19,478 bases of DNA from an uncultured Allomuricauda sp. (GCA_937911965.1 CALDPL010000202.1:1-19478); one strand, 5' to 3'. Shown: positions 1 through 7,433, counted from the stretch's first letter. The notes: generated from the letters alone by a model not told the origin. Numbers and translations: made by a program.

Positions 1-85
1 CATCGGCTACGCCCGGGCCTGGCCGCTGCTGGTCACCGGCGTGCTCGAGCCGCTGCTGTACCTGCTGTCGATCGGCATCGGCGGT
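1..85 (+). pseudogene. fragment of an ABC-2 type transporter permease
   Basis: Frame 2 is open from the window edge and reads a short piece ending in LEPLLYLLSIGIG, preceded by a Trp-containing stretch. This resembles the N-terminal cytoplasmic-to-first-membrane-segment region of ABC-2 (NodJ/drug exporter type) permeases, particularly actinobacterial ones. Base composition is far richer in GC than the middle of the window. The frame runs directly into an ArgJ C-terminus, which has nothing to do with a permease, so this is a gene fragment at a chimeric join rather than a working gene. The exact end of the fragment is uncertain by several bases because the join falls in a repetitive atcggcatcgg stretch. 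The family assignment rests on fewer than 30 residues. Confidence 0.45.
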
Positions 86-268
86 GTCGAGATCACCCGG
101 GACGGCCAGCTTGTCGAGGGATATGACGAAACGCCGGTAGTGGAGCATATGAAGGGGCAGGAGATCCGCATCGGCATCGATATCGGCATCGGGCGCGGTC
201 GCGCCACCGTTTGGACCTGCGACCTGACGCACGGCTATATCGACATCAACGCGGACTACCGGAGCTGA
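83..268 (+). pseudogene. argJ: C-terminal fragment of bifunctional ornithine acetyltransferase / N-acetylglutamate synthase ArgJ
   Basis: The reading frame ends with RATVWTCDLTHGYIDINADYRS-type sequence immediately before the TGA at 266-268. The (C/W)TCDL(S/T)HGYxxINADYRS terminus is a hallmark of ArgJ, which transfers the acetyl group between N-acetylornithine and glutamate in arginine biosynthesis. Only about the last 60 residues are present; the catalytic Thr-cleavage site and the alpha chain are missing. The upstream sequence in the same frame belongs to a transporter permease, so the gene is broken by a join near base 85. The variant residues (GYDE, IGIGRGRATVWTCDL) look alphaproteobacterial, and the following GNAT start fits an argJ-GNAT gene order known in that group. 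It is not part of the flavobacterial genome seen in the rest of the window. Confidence 0.8.
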
Positions 269-307
269 AGCGGCCGTCCGCCTTCTTTCTGGCTATGGCT
301 CGACACC

Positions 308-361
308 ATGCGGTTGGAAACCGATCGGCTGATTCTGCGGCCGCCCGTTCCGGCGGATGCC
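308..361 (+). pseudogene. N-terminal fragment of a GNAT acetyltransferase
   Basis: An ATG 39 bases after the ArgJ stop opens a frame beginning MRLETDRLILRPPVPADA, the typical beta-1 opening (ETERLxLRPxxxxDA) of RimJ/RimL-like GNAT N-acetyltransferases. The frame hits TAG at 365-367 because the sequence switches to the flavobacterial PorP gene at about base 358-366. No catalytic part of the protein is present. The argJ-GNAT order supports one contiguous alphaproteobacterial piece from about 86 to 361. Confidence 0.6.
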
Positions 362-1191
362 CCATAGAGCTGGTCATAACCTCCTTGGATCCATCCCAAT
401 TTGGGCAGGTCCAGAATGATTCCCCCTCCAAAAATTGGGGACTCATTGCCTTCAAATCTTGTCCTTGCCAAGGGAAGGAGCCGACCATCCTCCAAAAGGC
501 CCGAAGAGTTCTTGAACTCATGGGCGAATTGGATGTGTCCCAAAAAGGTCTTTTGGTTAAGATCGGTCAGGGATTTGCCCGACTTGATATTGTAATCCAC
601 CAAATTTTGAGCGAACACCCCTATGTCAAATTTTCCCAGGCTCAAGTTGAGTCCGGGCTGTAGGGAAATGATGGAATTCTGGGAAGCCTCGTTCAGGACG
701 GGGTCGTCCTCCAGGGCAATGGCGCGGCTGGGATCAAAACTGCTCACATAATAGGGAATATTTACCCCAAAGGTCAAACTGCTTTTCTTGCCGAGCTTGA
801 TTCCGTGGGAATAGTTGGCCATGACTCCCAGGTTGGAGATCACTCCTTCCTGTTGGTTGTAGAGGCTGAAACCCATGCCGATCATGTCGTTGATCCTTCC
901 GCCGTAGCTCAGAAAATAGTTCTGTCTGTTGTTGTCAAAATCCGCACTTTCGCTTCTGTGGAACAGATTGACATAAGTTTTGTCCTCCCTGACCGAAGAA
1001 AAGGTGGGATTGATCAAAAACCTGTTGAACTTCAAAAGGTTTTGAAAGGGAACATTATAGTTCACATAGGGATTTCCTTCCTGTGCCAGGGATTTGGGGC
1101 CCATCGCCAGGCAAAGGGCCAGCAGGCAAAAAAACCGTAAACCGTTAGATAGGGGAAATTCTCTGGGGAACAAGGGTAATTTCATATCCAT
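362..1191 (-). CDS. type IX secretion system membrane protein, PorP/SprF family (3' end missing)
   Basis: The protein starts at ATG 1191 (a second ATG is at 1185) with a Sec signal peptide: basic start, hydrophobic LRFFCLLALCLAMG, and likely cleavage after SLAQ. The mature part begins with the PorP/SprF signature (QEGNPYVNYNVPFQNLLKFNRFLINPTFSS; short matches such as NPxF), followed by alternating beta strands (YFLSYGGRINDMIGMGFSLY, LGVMANYSHGIKL) of an outer-membrane barrel. PorP/SprF proteins are outer-membrane partners of the type IX secretion and gliding machinery, often encoded beside a large secreted protein, which is not visible here. About 275 residues are genuine, up to GYDQLYG. Beyond this the frame continues into foreign sequence and loses similarity. 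The native C-terminus, probably a few tens of residues, is therefore missing at the chimeric join. Confidence 0.85.
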
Positions 1192-1392
1192 AGCCGAATG
1201 GGATTTGTAGGTTAGGGCACCTGATTGGGTCAGGCGTGTATTTTTTGTTCGGTCTCATTAGCAAGATTTGGGAACTTGTAAGAGTTATATGACTTATGTT
1301 ACTGTAATATTACGGATTATCTCGGCCAAACTCCAATTTTTTCGTTGAATGGCATGGCCGCAATTTTAAATAACGGAATTGGGGCTAAAAAA

Positions 1393-1423
1393 TTGGCTTC
1401 AAAACCAAAAAAAACGAAGTTTG
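1393..1423 (+). promoter_or_regulatory. candidate Bacteroidota promoter for the GNAT gene
   Basis: TTG at 1393-1395 lies 20 bases before GAAGTTTG at 1416-1423. The latter matches the Bacteroidota -7 box TAnnTTTG except for its first base. It lies 25 bases before the ATG at 1449. This is the best match in the 257-base gap between the divergent porP and GNAT genes. The same gap also holds a perfect palindrome GTAATATTAC at 1304-1313 and a CCTGA/TCAGG hairpin around 1220-1234, neither with a known role. Confidence 0.3.
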
Positions 1424-1448
1424 TCCAGATTTCAATTCGAAGGCCCAC

Positions 1449-1934
1449 ATGTCGAAAAACCTGATCGTAGTCCCCTATTCAAATGCCCATAAAAATGCGT
1501 TCAAGAGCTTGAACGAGGCTTGGATAGTCCAGTACTTCAAAATGGAGGAAATGGACCATAGGTCCCTGGGCAATCCCCAGGAATACATCCTGGACCCGGG
1601 CGGCTATATCGCCGTGGCCCTGTTGGACGGGGAGGCGGTCGGGGTCTGTGCCCTGATACCCTGTCATTTGGAAGGCTATGACTTTGAACTCGCCAAGATG
1701 GGGGTTCGGGAAAACCTTCGTGGAATGGGAATCGGCAAGACCCTGGTCCTTCACATAATCGAAAAGGCGAGATCCCTGGGCGCCAAGAAACTTTTTTTGG
1801 AAAGCAACCGCGTACTGGGACCTGCCCTTTCCCTGTACCGGAGGTTGGGTTTCGTGGAGGTGGATGGCATGCCCTCCCCCTACCGGCGAAGTGACATCCA
1901 AATGGAATTGGACCTTTTTAGGGACCGGGATTGA
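1449..1934 (+). CDS. GNAT family N-acetyltransferase
   Basis: This 161-residue protein has the GNAT fold signature. Motif A (acetyl-CoA pyrophosphate loop) is LRGMGIGKTL near residues 89-98, on the pattern R/QxxGxG. Before it is strand 4 (ELAKMGV), and after it are the helix and strand AKKLFLESN and the motif B region ALSLYRRLGF near residues 127-136. It would transfer an acetyl group from acetyl-CoA to an amine; the acceptor cannot be told from sequence. The length is normal for a single-domain GNAT. The ATG at 1449 is the only sensible start; no Shine-Dalgarno is seen, as usual in Bacteroidota. The doxX-like gene follows on the same strand after 130 bases. Confidence 0.88.
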   Translation: MSKNLIVVPYSNAHKNAFKSLNEAWIVQYFKMEEMDHRSLGNPQEYILDPGGYIAVALLDGEAVGVCALIPCHLEGYDFELAKMGVRENLRGMGIGKTLVLHIIEKARSLGAKKLFLESNRVLGPALSLYRRLGFVEVDGMPSPYRRSDIQMELDLFRDRD

Positions 1935-2064
1935 ATTCCAACCTTGGTCTGCCAGGCCCCCTTTCAACTTTTTTTTGCCCAATCCCCTGAATTTGAAGTC
2001 GCTCTTGTTCCATATTTCGCAAAAAATCGGTACCTTGATGCTGCTCAACCAAAAACTTCCAGTC

Positions 2065-2487
2065 ATGGGAACAGTAAAAAGACTGAACAAATGGGCCAAC
2101 GCCCATACCTATTACCCCTTGGATCTGTTAAGGGTCGCCCTGGGGATTTTTCTATTTGTGAAGGGCGTGGAATTCATGGCCAATTATCCGGAAATGGCGG
2201 AAATGGCCAGGCCCTTCGAGGACATTCCCGGGGGAATGATCATCCTTCACTATGTGGCACCCGCCCATTTTGTGGGTGGAATCTTGATCGTAGTGGGGCT
2301 TCTGACCCGCTGGGCGGCCATAGCCCAATTGCCGATCCTGATCGGGGCGGTACTGATCAACTTTTTGGGAAGCATGCACTTTCCCAATCTGATCATGGCC
2401 ATTTTGGTGCTGATCGGCTGTCTGTTTTTCATGGCCTATGGTTCCGGCAAGCACTCTGTGGACTATTACCTTAAAATGCAAAAGTAA
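2065..2487 (+). CDS. DoxX-like small integral membrane protein
   Basis: This 140-residue protein has four hydrophobic segments: near residues 15-30 (LLRVALGIFLFVKGVEF), 55-75 (IILHYVAPAHFVGGILIVVGL), 80-100 and 105-125. This is the layout of the DoxX family, including the early LRxxLGxxLFxxG motif and GGxLxxxGLLTR near the second or third helix. DoxX-like proteins are inner-membrane proteins of poorly defined function, some tied to redox or sulfur metabolism. The start chosen is ATG 2065 (MGTVKRLN). An ATG at 2038 in the same frame would add nine residues. A weak TTG-N23-TACCTTGA promoter match (2005-2038) would sit on that earlier start, which favours 2065. The next gene is oxyR, 249 bases on. 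Confidence 0.8.
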   Translation: MGTVKRLNKWANAHTYYPLDLLRVALGIFLFVKGVEFMANYPEMAEMARPFEDIPGGMIILHYVAPAHFVGGILIVVGLLTRWAAIAQLPILIGAVLINFLGSMHFPNLIMAILVLIGCLFFMAYGSGKHSVDYYLKMQK

Positions 2488-2492
2488 ATCCG

Positions 2493-2502
2493 GGCGTACG
2501 CC
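2493..2502. repeat. perfect 10-base palindrome GGCGTACGCC
   Basis: The palindrome begins five bases after the doxX-like stop codon. It has no loop and no T-run, so it is a poor terminator. It could be a protein site or chance. The rest of the 2488-2684 gap shows no gene or clear signal. Confidence 0.3.
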
Positions 2503-2684
2503 TGTTGTTCTCCTTCCCCGCCCGGTCCGTGGGCTTTCAATAATTGACCGTGATCAAGGTCTGTATCCCAAATAGATGGGATCCATTTTTGGACCCTAGG
2601 CCGGGACGACTCCAAAGCTCCCATGGGCGGCATACCAAAAATGGGGGTTCTTGGAATCCCCTATATGTGATATCCGCCATAACC

Positions 2685-2730
2685 ATAGATTATATTGATG
2701 ATTTTTATTATTTTTATCATCAAATTCTAT
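2685..2730. promoter_or_regulatory. inverted-repeat operator candidate upstream of oxyR
   Basis: TTGATGA (2695-2701) and TCATCAA (2717-2723) form a perfect inverted repeat around a 15-base AT-only spacer. They are flanked by ATAGA (2685-2689) and TCTAT (2726-2730), which are also mutual reverse complements though offset by about 1.5 bases. The region ends seven bases before the oxyR ATG. LysR-type regulators usually bind such split dyads by their own promoter, and ATAG/CTAT quarter-sites are the known element of E. coli OxyR sites. Autoregulation is inferred. Confidence 0.5.
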
Positions 2731-2736
2731 GTTAAT

Positions 2737-3678
2737 ATGACCATTACCCAACTTCAATACGTACTGGCCGTGGCGGAACACAAAAACTTCACCCTGGCCG
2801 CCGAAAAAAGTTTTGTCACCCAACCGACCCTGAGCATGCAAGTCCAAAAATTGGAGGAGGAGTTGGGAATCCTGATCTTTGACCGCGGAAAGAAGCCCAT
2901 TGCCATTACCGAGGTAGGCAAAAAGATCGTGGCCCAGGCCAAGAACATTGTGGCGGAAGCGGATCGGATCAAGGATATCGTGGACCAGGACAAAGGATAT
3001 ATCGGCGGGGACTTTACCCTGGGGATCATCCCCACGGTGATGCCCACCCTGCTTCCCATGTTCCTTAGCGCCTTTATCAAGAAATACCCCAAGGTGAACC
3101 TGGTCATCAAGGAGCAGTCCACCGACGGCCTGATCAAAAATATTCTGGATGGGCATTTGGATGCGGGCATAGCGGCCACCCCCTTGGAAATTGAGTTTAT
3201 CAAGGAACGCCCCCTGTACTACGAGCCCTTCGTGGGCTACGTCCCCCGGAACCATCGCCTGGCCCTGGTGGAAGAACTGAGCTCGGACCATCTGGAGGTC
3301 AACGATATCCTTTTGCTACAGGATGGACATTGTTTCAGGGAAGGGGTCATCAACCTCTGCAAGACTTCGGGAAATACCCGGGTGGAACAGTTCAAGATAG
3401 AGAGTGGAAGCTTCGAGACCCTGGTGGGCCTGGCCGATGAAGGGATGGGCATGACCCTGTTGCCCTACCTGAACAGCCTGTACTTGGACGAGGGAAAAAA
3501 ACAAAACCTCAAACCGTTCAAAAAACCATCCCCTGCCCGGGAAATCAGCATGATATACCACAAAAGCGAGTTGAAAATCCAAATAACCGAGGCCCTAAGG
3601 GAAGTGATCTCAGGTATCGTCAGGGGGGCCATTGCCTTCCAGGACGTCAAGATCATAAGTCCCTTGGCCAGTGCCTAA
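2737..3678 (+). CDS. oxyR: OxyR-type hydrogen-peroxide-sensing LysR regulator
   Basis: This 313-residue protein begins with a LysR winged helix-turn-helix (residues 1-60, MTITQLQYVLAVAEHKNFTLAA with the recognition helix around TQPTLSMQVQKLE). A long linker helix and the periplasmic-binding-protein-like effector domain (about 92-300) follow. The motif LLLQDGHCFREGVINLC puts cysteines at residues 199 and 208, the same numbers and nine-residue spacing as the redox pair of E. coli OxyR. GMGMTLLPYL also matches OxyR. It should therefore sense peroxide by forming the Cys199-Cys208 disulfide and then activate antioxidant genes. ATG 2737 is chosen because it starts exactly at the conserved helix; the upstream in-frame codons (from 2695) read through the AT-rich operator. 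No catalase, peroxiredoxin or dps gene adjoins it here. It ends 10 bases before a bidirectional terminator. Confidence 0.92.
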   Translation: MTITQLQYVLAVAEHKNFTLAAEKSFVTQPTLSMQVQKLEEELGILIFDRGKKPIAITEVGKKIVAQAKNIVAEADRIKDIVDQDKGYIGGDFTLGIIPTVMPTLLPMFLSAFIKKYPKVNLVIKEQSTDGLIKNILDGHLDAGIAATPLEIEFIKERPLYYEPFVGYVPRNHRLALVEELSSDHLEVNDILLLQDGHCFREGVINLCKTSGNTRVEQFKIESGSFETLVGLADEGMGMTLLPYLNSLYLDEGKKQNLKPFKKPSPAREISMIYHKSELKIQITEALREVISGIVRGAIAFQDVKIISPLASA

Positions 3679-3687
3679 AAAGCAAAA

Positions 3688-3707
3688 GGGCCGCAAAATT
3701 GCGGCCC
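3688..3707. terminator. bidirectional intrinsic terminator between oxyR and a convergent gene
   Basis: GGGCCGCA and TGCGGCCC form a perfect 8-bp GC-rich stem around an AAAT loop. An A-rich stretch precedes it and a moderately T-rich one (CATACATTTT) follows on the plus strand. On the minus strand the stem is followed by TTTTGCTTTTT. It lies between the oxyR stop (3678) and the stop of the minus-strand small gene (3715), so it can end transcription from both. Confidence 0.85.
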
Positions 3708-3714
3708 ATACATT

Positions 3715-3912
3715 TTAAATCTTCAATAATCCCAGGGTGGGTTCCAATTCCGGCTTGTCCACGATATAGGACTTTAACCAGATTTTAAGTTCTTCAATTT
3801 CACTAGGCAATAACCTTGAAACAGCTTTCTTCAATTCCTTGGTGAAGAGTTTTACGTCAAAACTTACCTTCTGCAGGATGGTCTTGGTGTATTCCAACAT
3901 TGCTCTTTGCAT
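3715..3912 (-). CDS. small conserved hypothetical protein (about 61-65 residues)
   Basis: The protein reads MQRAMLEYTKTILQKVSFD and continues to GLLKI. Small basic proteins with the pattern EYTKxILxKVSFDxxLFxKELKKA are, to my recollection, common in Flavobacteriaceae and have no known function. It is predicted to be mostly helical, with two amphipathic helices (FTKELKKAVSRL and SEIEELKIWLKSYI), and has no signal or membrane segment. Two starts are possible. ATG 3912 is listed. ATG 3900 (MLEYTK) fits the conserved block better and has AAAGAG a few bases upstream. The open frame extends further upstream to 3981, but that part looks non-coding. TAATTTAG upstream on the minus strand is a one-mismatch match to the Bacteroidota -7 box. 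Confidence 0.7.
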   Translation of the reverse strand: MQRAMLEYTKTILQKVSFDVKLFTKELKKAVSRLLPSEIEELKIWLKSYIVDKPELEPTLGLLKI

Positions 3913-4034
3913 AGAAATTTGTTTAATTTGGATTTGTGGTACTGCATCTAAATTAGGCAAAAAACCCCTTTGTAAAACCAAAAATCCAGTTAAAAATTAA
4001 ATAACTTAGTCCCGAACCTTACAAACCGATCAAA

Positions 4035-5318
4035 ATGATGGCTCCATTCAAAGGACAATTTAAATTATTAATCCTCAATTCCTTATTGTTTTCATTCCTG
4101 TTCAGCTCCTGTTCCACGGTGCGAAAGACCCTGGACGGACGTATGGAAAACAGGGCCATGGAAAACTCATTCCATGGACTGGTAGTAGTAAACGCAAAAA
4201 CGGATAAAGTATTATATAGCGTCAATGGAGATCGCTATTTTACCCCGGCGAGCAACACCAAGATCTTCACCACCTACGCGAGCATCAAGATGCTCCCCAA
4301 ACATATTCCCAGCCTAAAATATGCCATTTCGGGGGACACCCTCTACATCGAGGGCACCGGGGACCCAAGTTGGATGCATCCCAATTTAAGGGACAGTACG
4401 GCAATTGAATGGCTCAGGCAACAATCGAACATTGCCCTGTACAGCGGAAACACCGAGGACCTCAGGTTTGGACCGGGATGGGCCTGGGGGGATTACCAAT
4501 ACTATTATTCCCCGGAGCGGACGGCCCTTCCCCTTTATGGCAATGTGGTGACCCTTTCCAACGTGGGCGGCCTACAGGTCTCCCCCGAACTGTTCCGCGA
4601 CAGTACCCTGGTCATGGAAAGCCGGGTCCGGAGGGAGGAGGACGAAAATCAATTTTATTTGTCCCCCAGGAGAAAGGATACCATAGAAACGCCCTTTATT
4701 ACCAGTGAAAGGCTCACCGAACTGCTTTTGGAGGACATCCTTCAAAAGGATATTGTCACGGTCGATCACTTCCCCAAGGTTCCCAAACAGACCCTATATG
4801 GGATGGAAACGGACTCCATAATCAAACCCATGATGTTCAAAAGCGACAATCTGTTGGCCGAACAACTGATGATGGCCGCTTCCTCCACCCTATCGGATAC
4901 CCTGGGGATTCACAGGGCCATTGATTATATGCTGGAACACCATTTGCAAGACCTGCCCCAAGAGCCCAGCTGGGTCGATGGGTCCGGACTGTCCCGTTTC
5001 AACCTCTTTACCCCGAATTCCATAGTGGCCATCCTCCAGAAATTGTACCGGGAGGTACCCGAGGAGCGCCTTTTTGACCTCTTCCCCATGAGGGGGCCCC
5101 ACGGGTCGGTAAAGGAGTGGAAAGATCCGGAAACGGAGCCTTTCCTTTATGCCAAATCGGGTTCCTTGAGAAACAATTACAACCTCAGCGGTTACCTGAA
5201 GACCAAATCCGGCAAATTGCTCATCTTCAGTTTTATGAACAATCAATTCAGAACGCCATCATCCGAGATCAGAACTATGGTGTACAACACCCTGAAGGAG
5301 CTCTATTTCACCTATTGA
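4035..5318 (+). CDS. dacB: D-alanyl-D-alanine carboxypeptidase/endopeptidase, PBP4 (peptidase S13) type, lipoprotein
   Basis: This 427-residue penicillin-binding protein of the S13 family removes the terminal D-Ala of murein pentapeptides and/or cuts D,D-crosslinks. All three active-site motifs are present: SxxK as S73-N-T-K76 in TPASNTKIFTTYAS, SxN as S270-D-N272 in FKSDNLLAEQL, and KTG as K374-S-G376 in LYAKSGSLRNNYN. The N-terminus is a lipoprotein signal peptide (LLILNSLLFSFLFSSC) with the lipid cysteine at residue 26, so it is tethered to a membrane facing the periplasm. Many S13 enzymes are soluble periplasmic proteins, so the anchor is worth noting. The length is normal. Two adjacent ATGs (4035 and 4038) are equivalent. 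The gene converges on the DUF2461 gene with 39 bases between stops. Confidence 0.9.
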   Translation: MMAPFKGQFKLLILNSLLFSFLFSSCSTVRKTLDGRMENRAMENSFHGLVVVNAKTDKVLYSVNGDRYFTPASNTKIFTTYASIKMLPKHIPSLKYAISGDTLYIEGTGDPSWMHPNLRDSTAIEWLRQQSNIALYSGNTEDLRFGPGWAWGDYQYYYSPERTALPLYGNVVTLSNVGGLQVSPELFRDSTLVMESRVRREEDENQFYLSPRRKDTIETPFITSERLTELLLEDILQKDIVTVDHFPKVPKQTLYGMETDSIIKPMMFKSDNLLAEQLMMAASSTLSDTLGIHRAIDYMLEHHLQDLPQEPSWVDGSGLSRFNLFTPNSIVAILQKLYREVPEERLFDLFPMRGPHGSVKEWKDPETEPFLYAKSGSLRNNYNLSGYLKTKSGKLLIFSFMNNQFRTPSSEIRTMVYNTLKELYFTY

Positions 5319-5357
5319 AAGGGAATTGATCATTGCCCGGCAAAACTGGGTTGACAA

Positions 5358-6011
5358 TCAAACGCTGGCCGCCAGGTTGAGATAATTGCGAAACGGGAGC
5401 ATTTCCATATAGAGGGCCAGGACTTTTTCCCTGAAACCCTCCGATAGGGCATCCGCTCTGGGAAAACGGTGTTCCACCGCAAAGGTCTTGTTCTTGAGCA
5501 GTTCCAAATGTGGATGGTCCGCGAAATATCCTTTGGGGGGGCGGGTCAGTCTTTCATCCTTGTAAAACCCGCCGAAGGTCTTTTTAAAGGAAGGTTTGTC
5601 CATCAGCTCGACGAGCTCCTCCCCATTGTAGTCGATGCCCTGACGGATGCTTGCCAGGGTCCTTGGCCCCGGTCTCCAGAATCCCCCGGCGACCAAACAA
5701 TTATCCACTCCAAGTTCGATATAGAAATCCGCTGAATTCGGCGCCTTGTCCAGCACGGCCCCAAAATGGTCCTTGTACACCGGTTTGAGCGGATGGTACA
5801 TCAGGTTGTTGTTGATACGGTTGATTCCCCTTTTGCCGGGGGTCGAATAATAATTGTCGTGCAAGTGCGACAATTCCAGGTCCAGGCTGTCCAGCCAAAG
5901 CACAAAATCGTCCCGAATGGAACGGTACCATTTGCGATTGGCATCCATCCATTCCTTGTTGTTGTTGTCCCGGAGCTTTTCCAGGAAATCGAACATTTCA
6001 TTGAAATCCAT
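5358..6011 (-). CDS. DUF2461 domain-containing protein
   Basis: This 217-residue protein matches DUF2461 (TIGR02453 family). It opens FDFLEKLRDNNNKEWMDANRKWY, then has a basic block RINNNLMYHPLKPVYKDHFG, a central (Y/F)YIELGxDNxxVAGGFWRPGPRTLASIRQ pattern and a PPKGYFADHPHLELLKNKTF stretch near the C-terminus. The biochemical function of the family is unknown and no catalytic residues are established. The open frame begins with a TTG at 6029 directly after the stop of the upstream gene. ATG 6011 (MDFNEMFDFLEK) is preferred because it starts at the family's usual N-terminus. It is 18 bases after the AIM24-family stop, so the two genes are probably cotranscribed. Confidence 0.82.
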   Translation of the reverse strand: MDFNEMFDFLEKLRDNNNKEWMDANRKWYRSIRDDFVLWLDSLDLELSHLHDNYYSTPGKRGINRINNNLMYHPLKPVYKDHFGAVLDKAPNSADFYIELGVDNCLVAGGFWRPGPRTLASIRQGIDYNGEELVELMDKPSFKKTFGGFYKDERLTRPPKGYFADHPHLELLKNKTFAVEHRFPRADALSEGFREKVLALYMEMLPFRNYLNLAASV

Positions 6012-6029
6012 GGGCACGGTGAAATTCAA

Positions 6030-6830
6030 CTAGAACCTGTTGTCCCCATCGATGAGATTACCCAGACCGCCGAGGATGCTCCCTTCCCCCTTGTCCTTTC
6101 CACCGCCCTTGGGTGCGGCGGCCCAGACCCTTTGGGCCAATCTGCTGAAGGGCAGGGATTGAATGTAAACAATGCCCGGGCCACGAAGGGTGGCGAAGAA
6201 GAGGCCCTCCCCTCCGAAAACGGTGTTTTTGATCCCTCCTACAAACTCGATATTGTAATCCACGGTATGGGAAAATCCCACGATACAGCCGGTATCCACC
6301 TTGAGCACTTCGCCAGGGGCCAGTACTTTTTTGGCCATGGTACCTCCGGCATGCACAAAGGCCAGACCATCCCCTTCCAACTTCTGCATGATAAAGCCTT
6401 CCCCTCCAAAGAGTCCCCTTCCCAGGCGTTTGGAAAACTCAATGCCCACGGACACCCCTTTGGCCGCACATAGAAAGGCGTCCTTTTGACAAATGAACTT
6501 CCCTCCCTTTTCGGACAGGTCGATGGGCAGGATCTTCCCCGGGTAGGGAGATGCAAAACTCACTTGCTTTTTGCCCTGCCCCACATTGAGAAATACGGTC
6601 ATGAACAGGCTCTCACCGGTCAGCAGGCGTTTTCCCGCGGAAAAAAGTTTGCCCATGACCCCGGAATCCTGGTTGGAGCCATCCCCGAAGATGGTATCCA
6701 TCTTTATATCGGTGTCCATCATCATAAAACTGCCTGCCTCTGCCACTACGGCCTCCTGTGGATCGAGTTCTATTTCCACATATTGCATTTCCTCTCCGTA
6801 AATGTGGTAGTCGATTTCGTGTGCGTTCAT
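6030..6830 (-). CDS. AIM24 / TIGR00266 family protein
   Basis: This 266-residue protein matches the TIGR00266 (AIM24-like) family. It opens with MQYVEIELDPQEAVVAEAGSFMMMD, has repeated Gly-rich beta segments such as GKLFSAGKRLLTGESLFMTVFLN and LGRGLFGGEGFIMQKLEGDG, and ends with the typical FATLRGPGIVYIQSLPFSRLAQRV. The fold is a beta-barrel trimer and the cellular role in bacteria is undefined. The C-terminus carries a Gly/Lys-rich tail (KGGGKDKGEGSILGGLG), common in the family. There is no signal peptide or membrane helix. The ATG at 6830 is preceded by an A-rich stretch (TCCTTAAAAA). It precedes the DUF2461 gene by 18 bases. The 147 bases upstream (6831-6977) hold no gene. Confidence 0.88.
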   Translation of the reverse strand: MNAHEIDYHIYGEEMQYVEIELDPQEAVVAEAGSFMMMDTDIKMDTIFGDGSNQDSGVMGKLFSAGKRLLTGESLFMTVFLNVGQGKKQVSFASPYPGKILPIDLSEKGGKFICQKDAFLCAAKGVSVGIEFSKRLGRGLFGGEGFIMQKLEGDGLAFVHAGGTMAKKVLAPGEVLKVDTGCIVGFSHTVDYNIEFVGGIKNTVFGGEGLFFATLRGPGIVYIQSLPFSRLAQRVWAAAPKGGGKDKGEGSILGGLGNLIDGDNRF

Positions 6831-6977
6831 TTTTTAAGGATTTGTTTAATTGTATGTTGTTGCTTGTTTAAGTGATTGCAATGCCCTCGGGCCAAAGAGA
6901 TGTCCCCTTCGATCCATAGGTTGGACATAGGCGGAATTTGTTACGATCGCGGACAAAAATTCCCGACCCTCCCACGA

Positions 6978-7433
6978 TCAACCCTTAATTTTCAGGGACC
7001 ACTCAAAATGAAAGGTGGACACCTCCACCCCTTCCCTGTTGACCCCTACGGATTTCATCCACAGGGTCTGCCCCTCTCCGGTTTCAATGGCTTTTTGGAT
7101 GGCCTCCGCAATCAAGGCACCATCCTCACAGCTGAATTCGATACTTCCCGTTGCCTTTTTGGTAAAAATGGCCCGGTTCTGGGCAACCAACATGGAAATA
7201 GGCTTTCCACTTTTTTGGATCTCATTCATCACCATGGCCCCGGTACTGAGTTCGGCGGCCATTCCCTGTACGGCCCAAAACATAGATTTGAACGGATTTT
7301 GGTTCATCCATTTGTGGCGTACCGTGGTGACGGCCCTCTGCCGGTCAATATATTTAAGCCGTACCCCGCACCACCAGGCAGCGGGCAACTTAAAGAATGT
7401 AAAGGTGTTGATTTTACTGGGTGTCAGTGCCAT
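6978..7433 (-). CDS. DUF4442 domain-containing (hotdog-fold, thioesterase-like) protein
   Basis: This 151-residue protein starts MALTPSKINTFTFFKLPAAWWCGVRL and contains NQNPFKSMFWAVQGMAAELSTGAMVM, the pattern of DUF4442 proteins related to hotdog thioesterases (YiiD C-terminal type). Substrate and activity are not known. No catalytic Asp/Glu can be assigned with confidence; the Glu in AAELSTG is the best candidate. The open frame begins with a TTG at 7439. ATG 7433 is preferred as the start of the family's N-terminus. The gene is divergent from the DUF4870 gene with 165 bases between the starts, a region that carries the latter's promoter. Confidence 0.82.
   Translation of the reverse strand: MALTPSKINTFTFFKLPAAWWCGVRLKYIDRQRAVTTVRHKWMNQNPFKSMFWAVQGMAAELSTGAMVMNEIQKSGKPISMLVAQNRAIFTKKATGSIEFSCEDGALIAEAIQKAIETGEGQTLWMKSVGVNREGVEVSTFHFEWSLKIKG

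Noticed and set aside
256..361. C-terminal tail of the PorP frame continuing to base 256
   Set aside because: The residues after GYDQLYG are the reverse strand of the argJ-GNAT fragment, not PorP sequence.
5766..6473. Plus-strand open frame of 235 codons opposite the AIM24 and DUF2461 genes
   Set aside because: It is antisense to two recognisable proteins and spans their boundary, with no family match.
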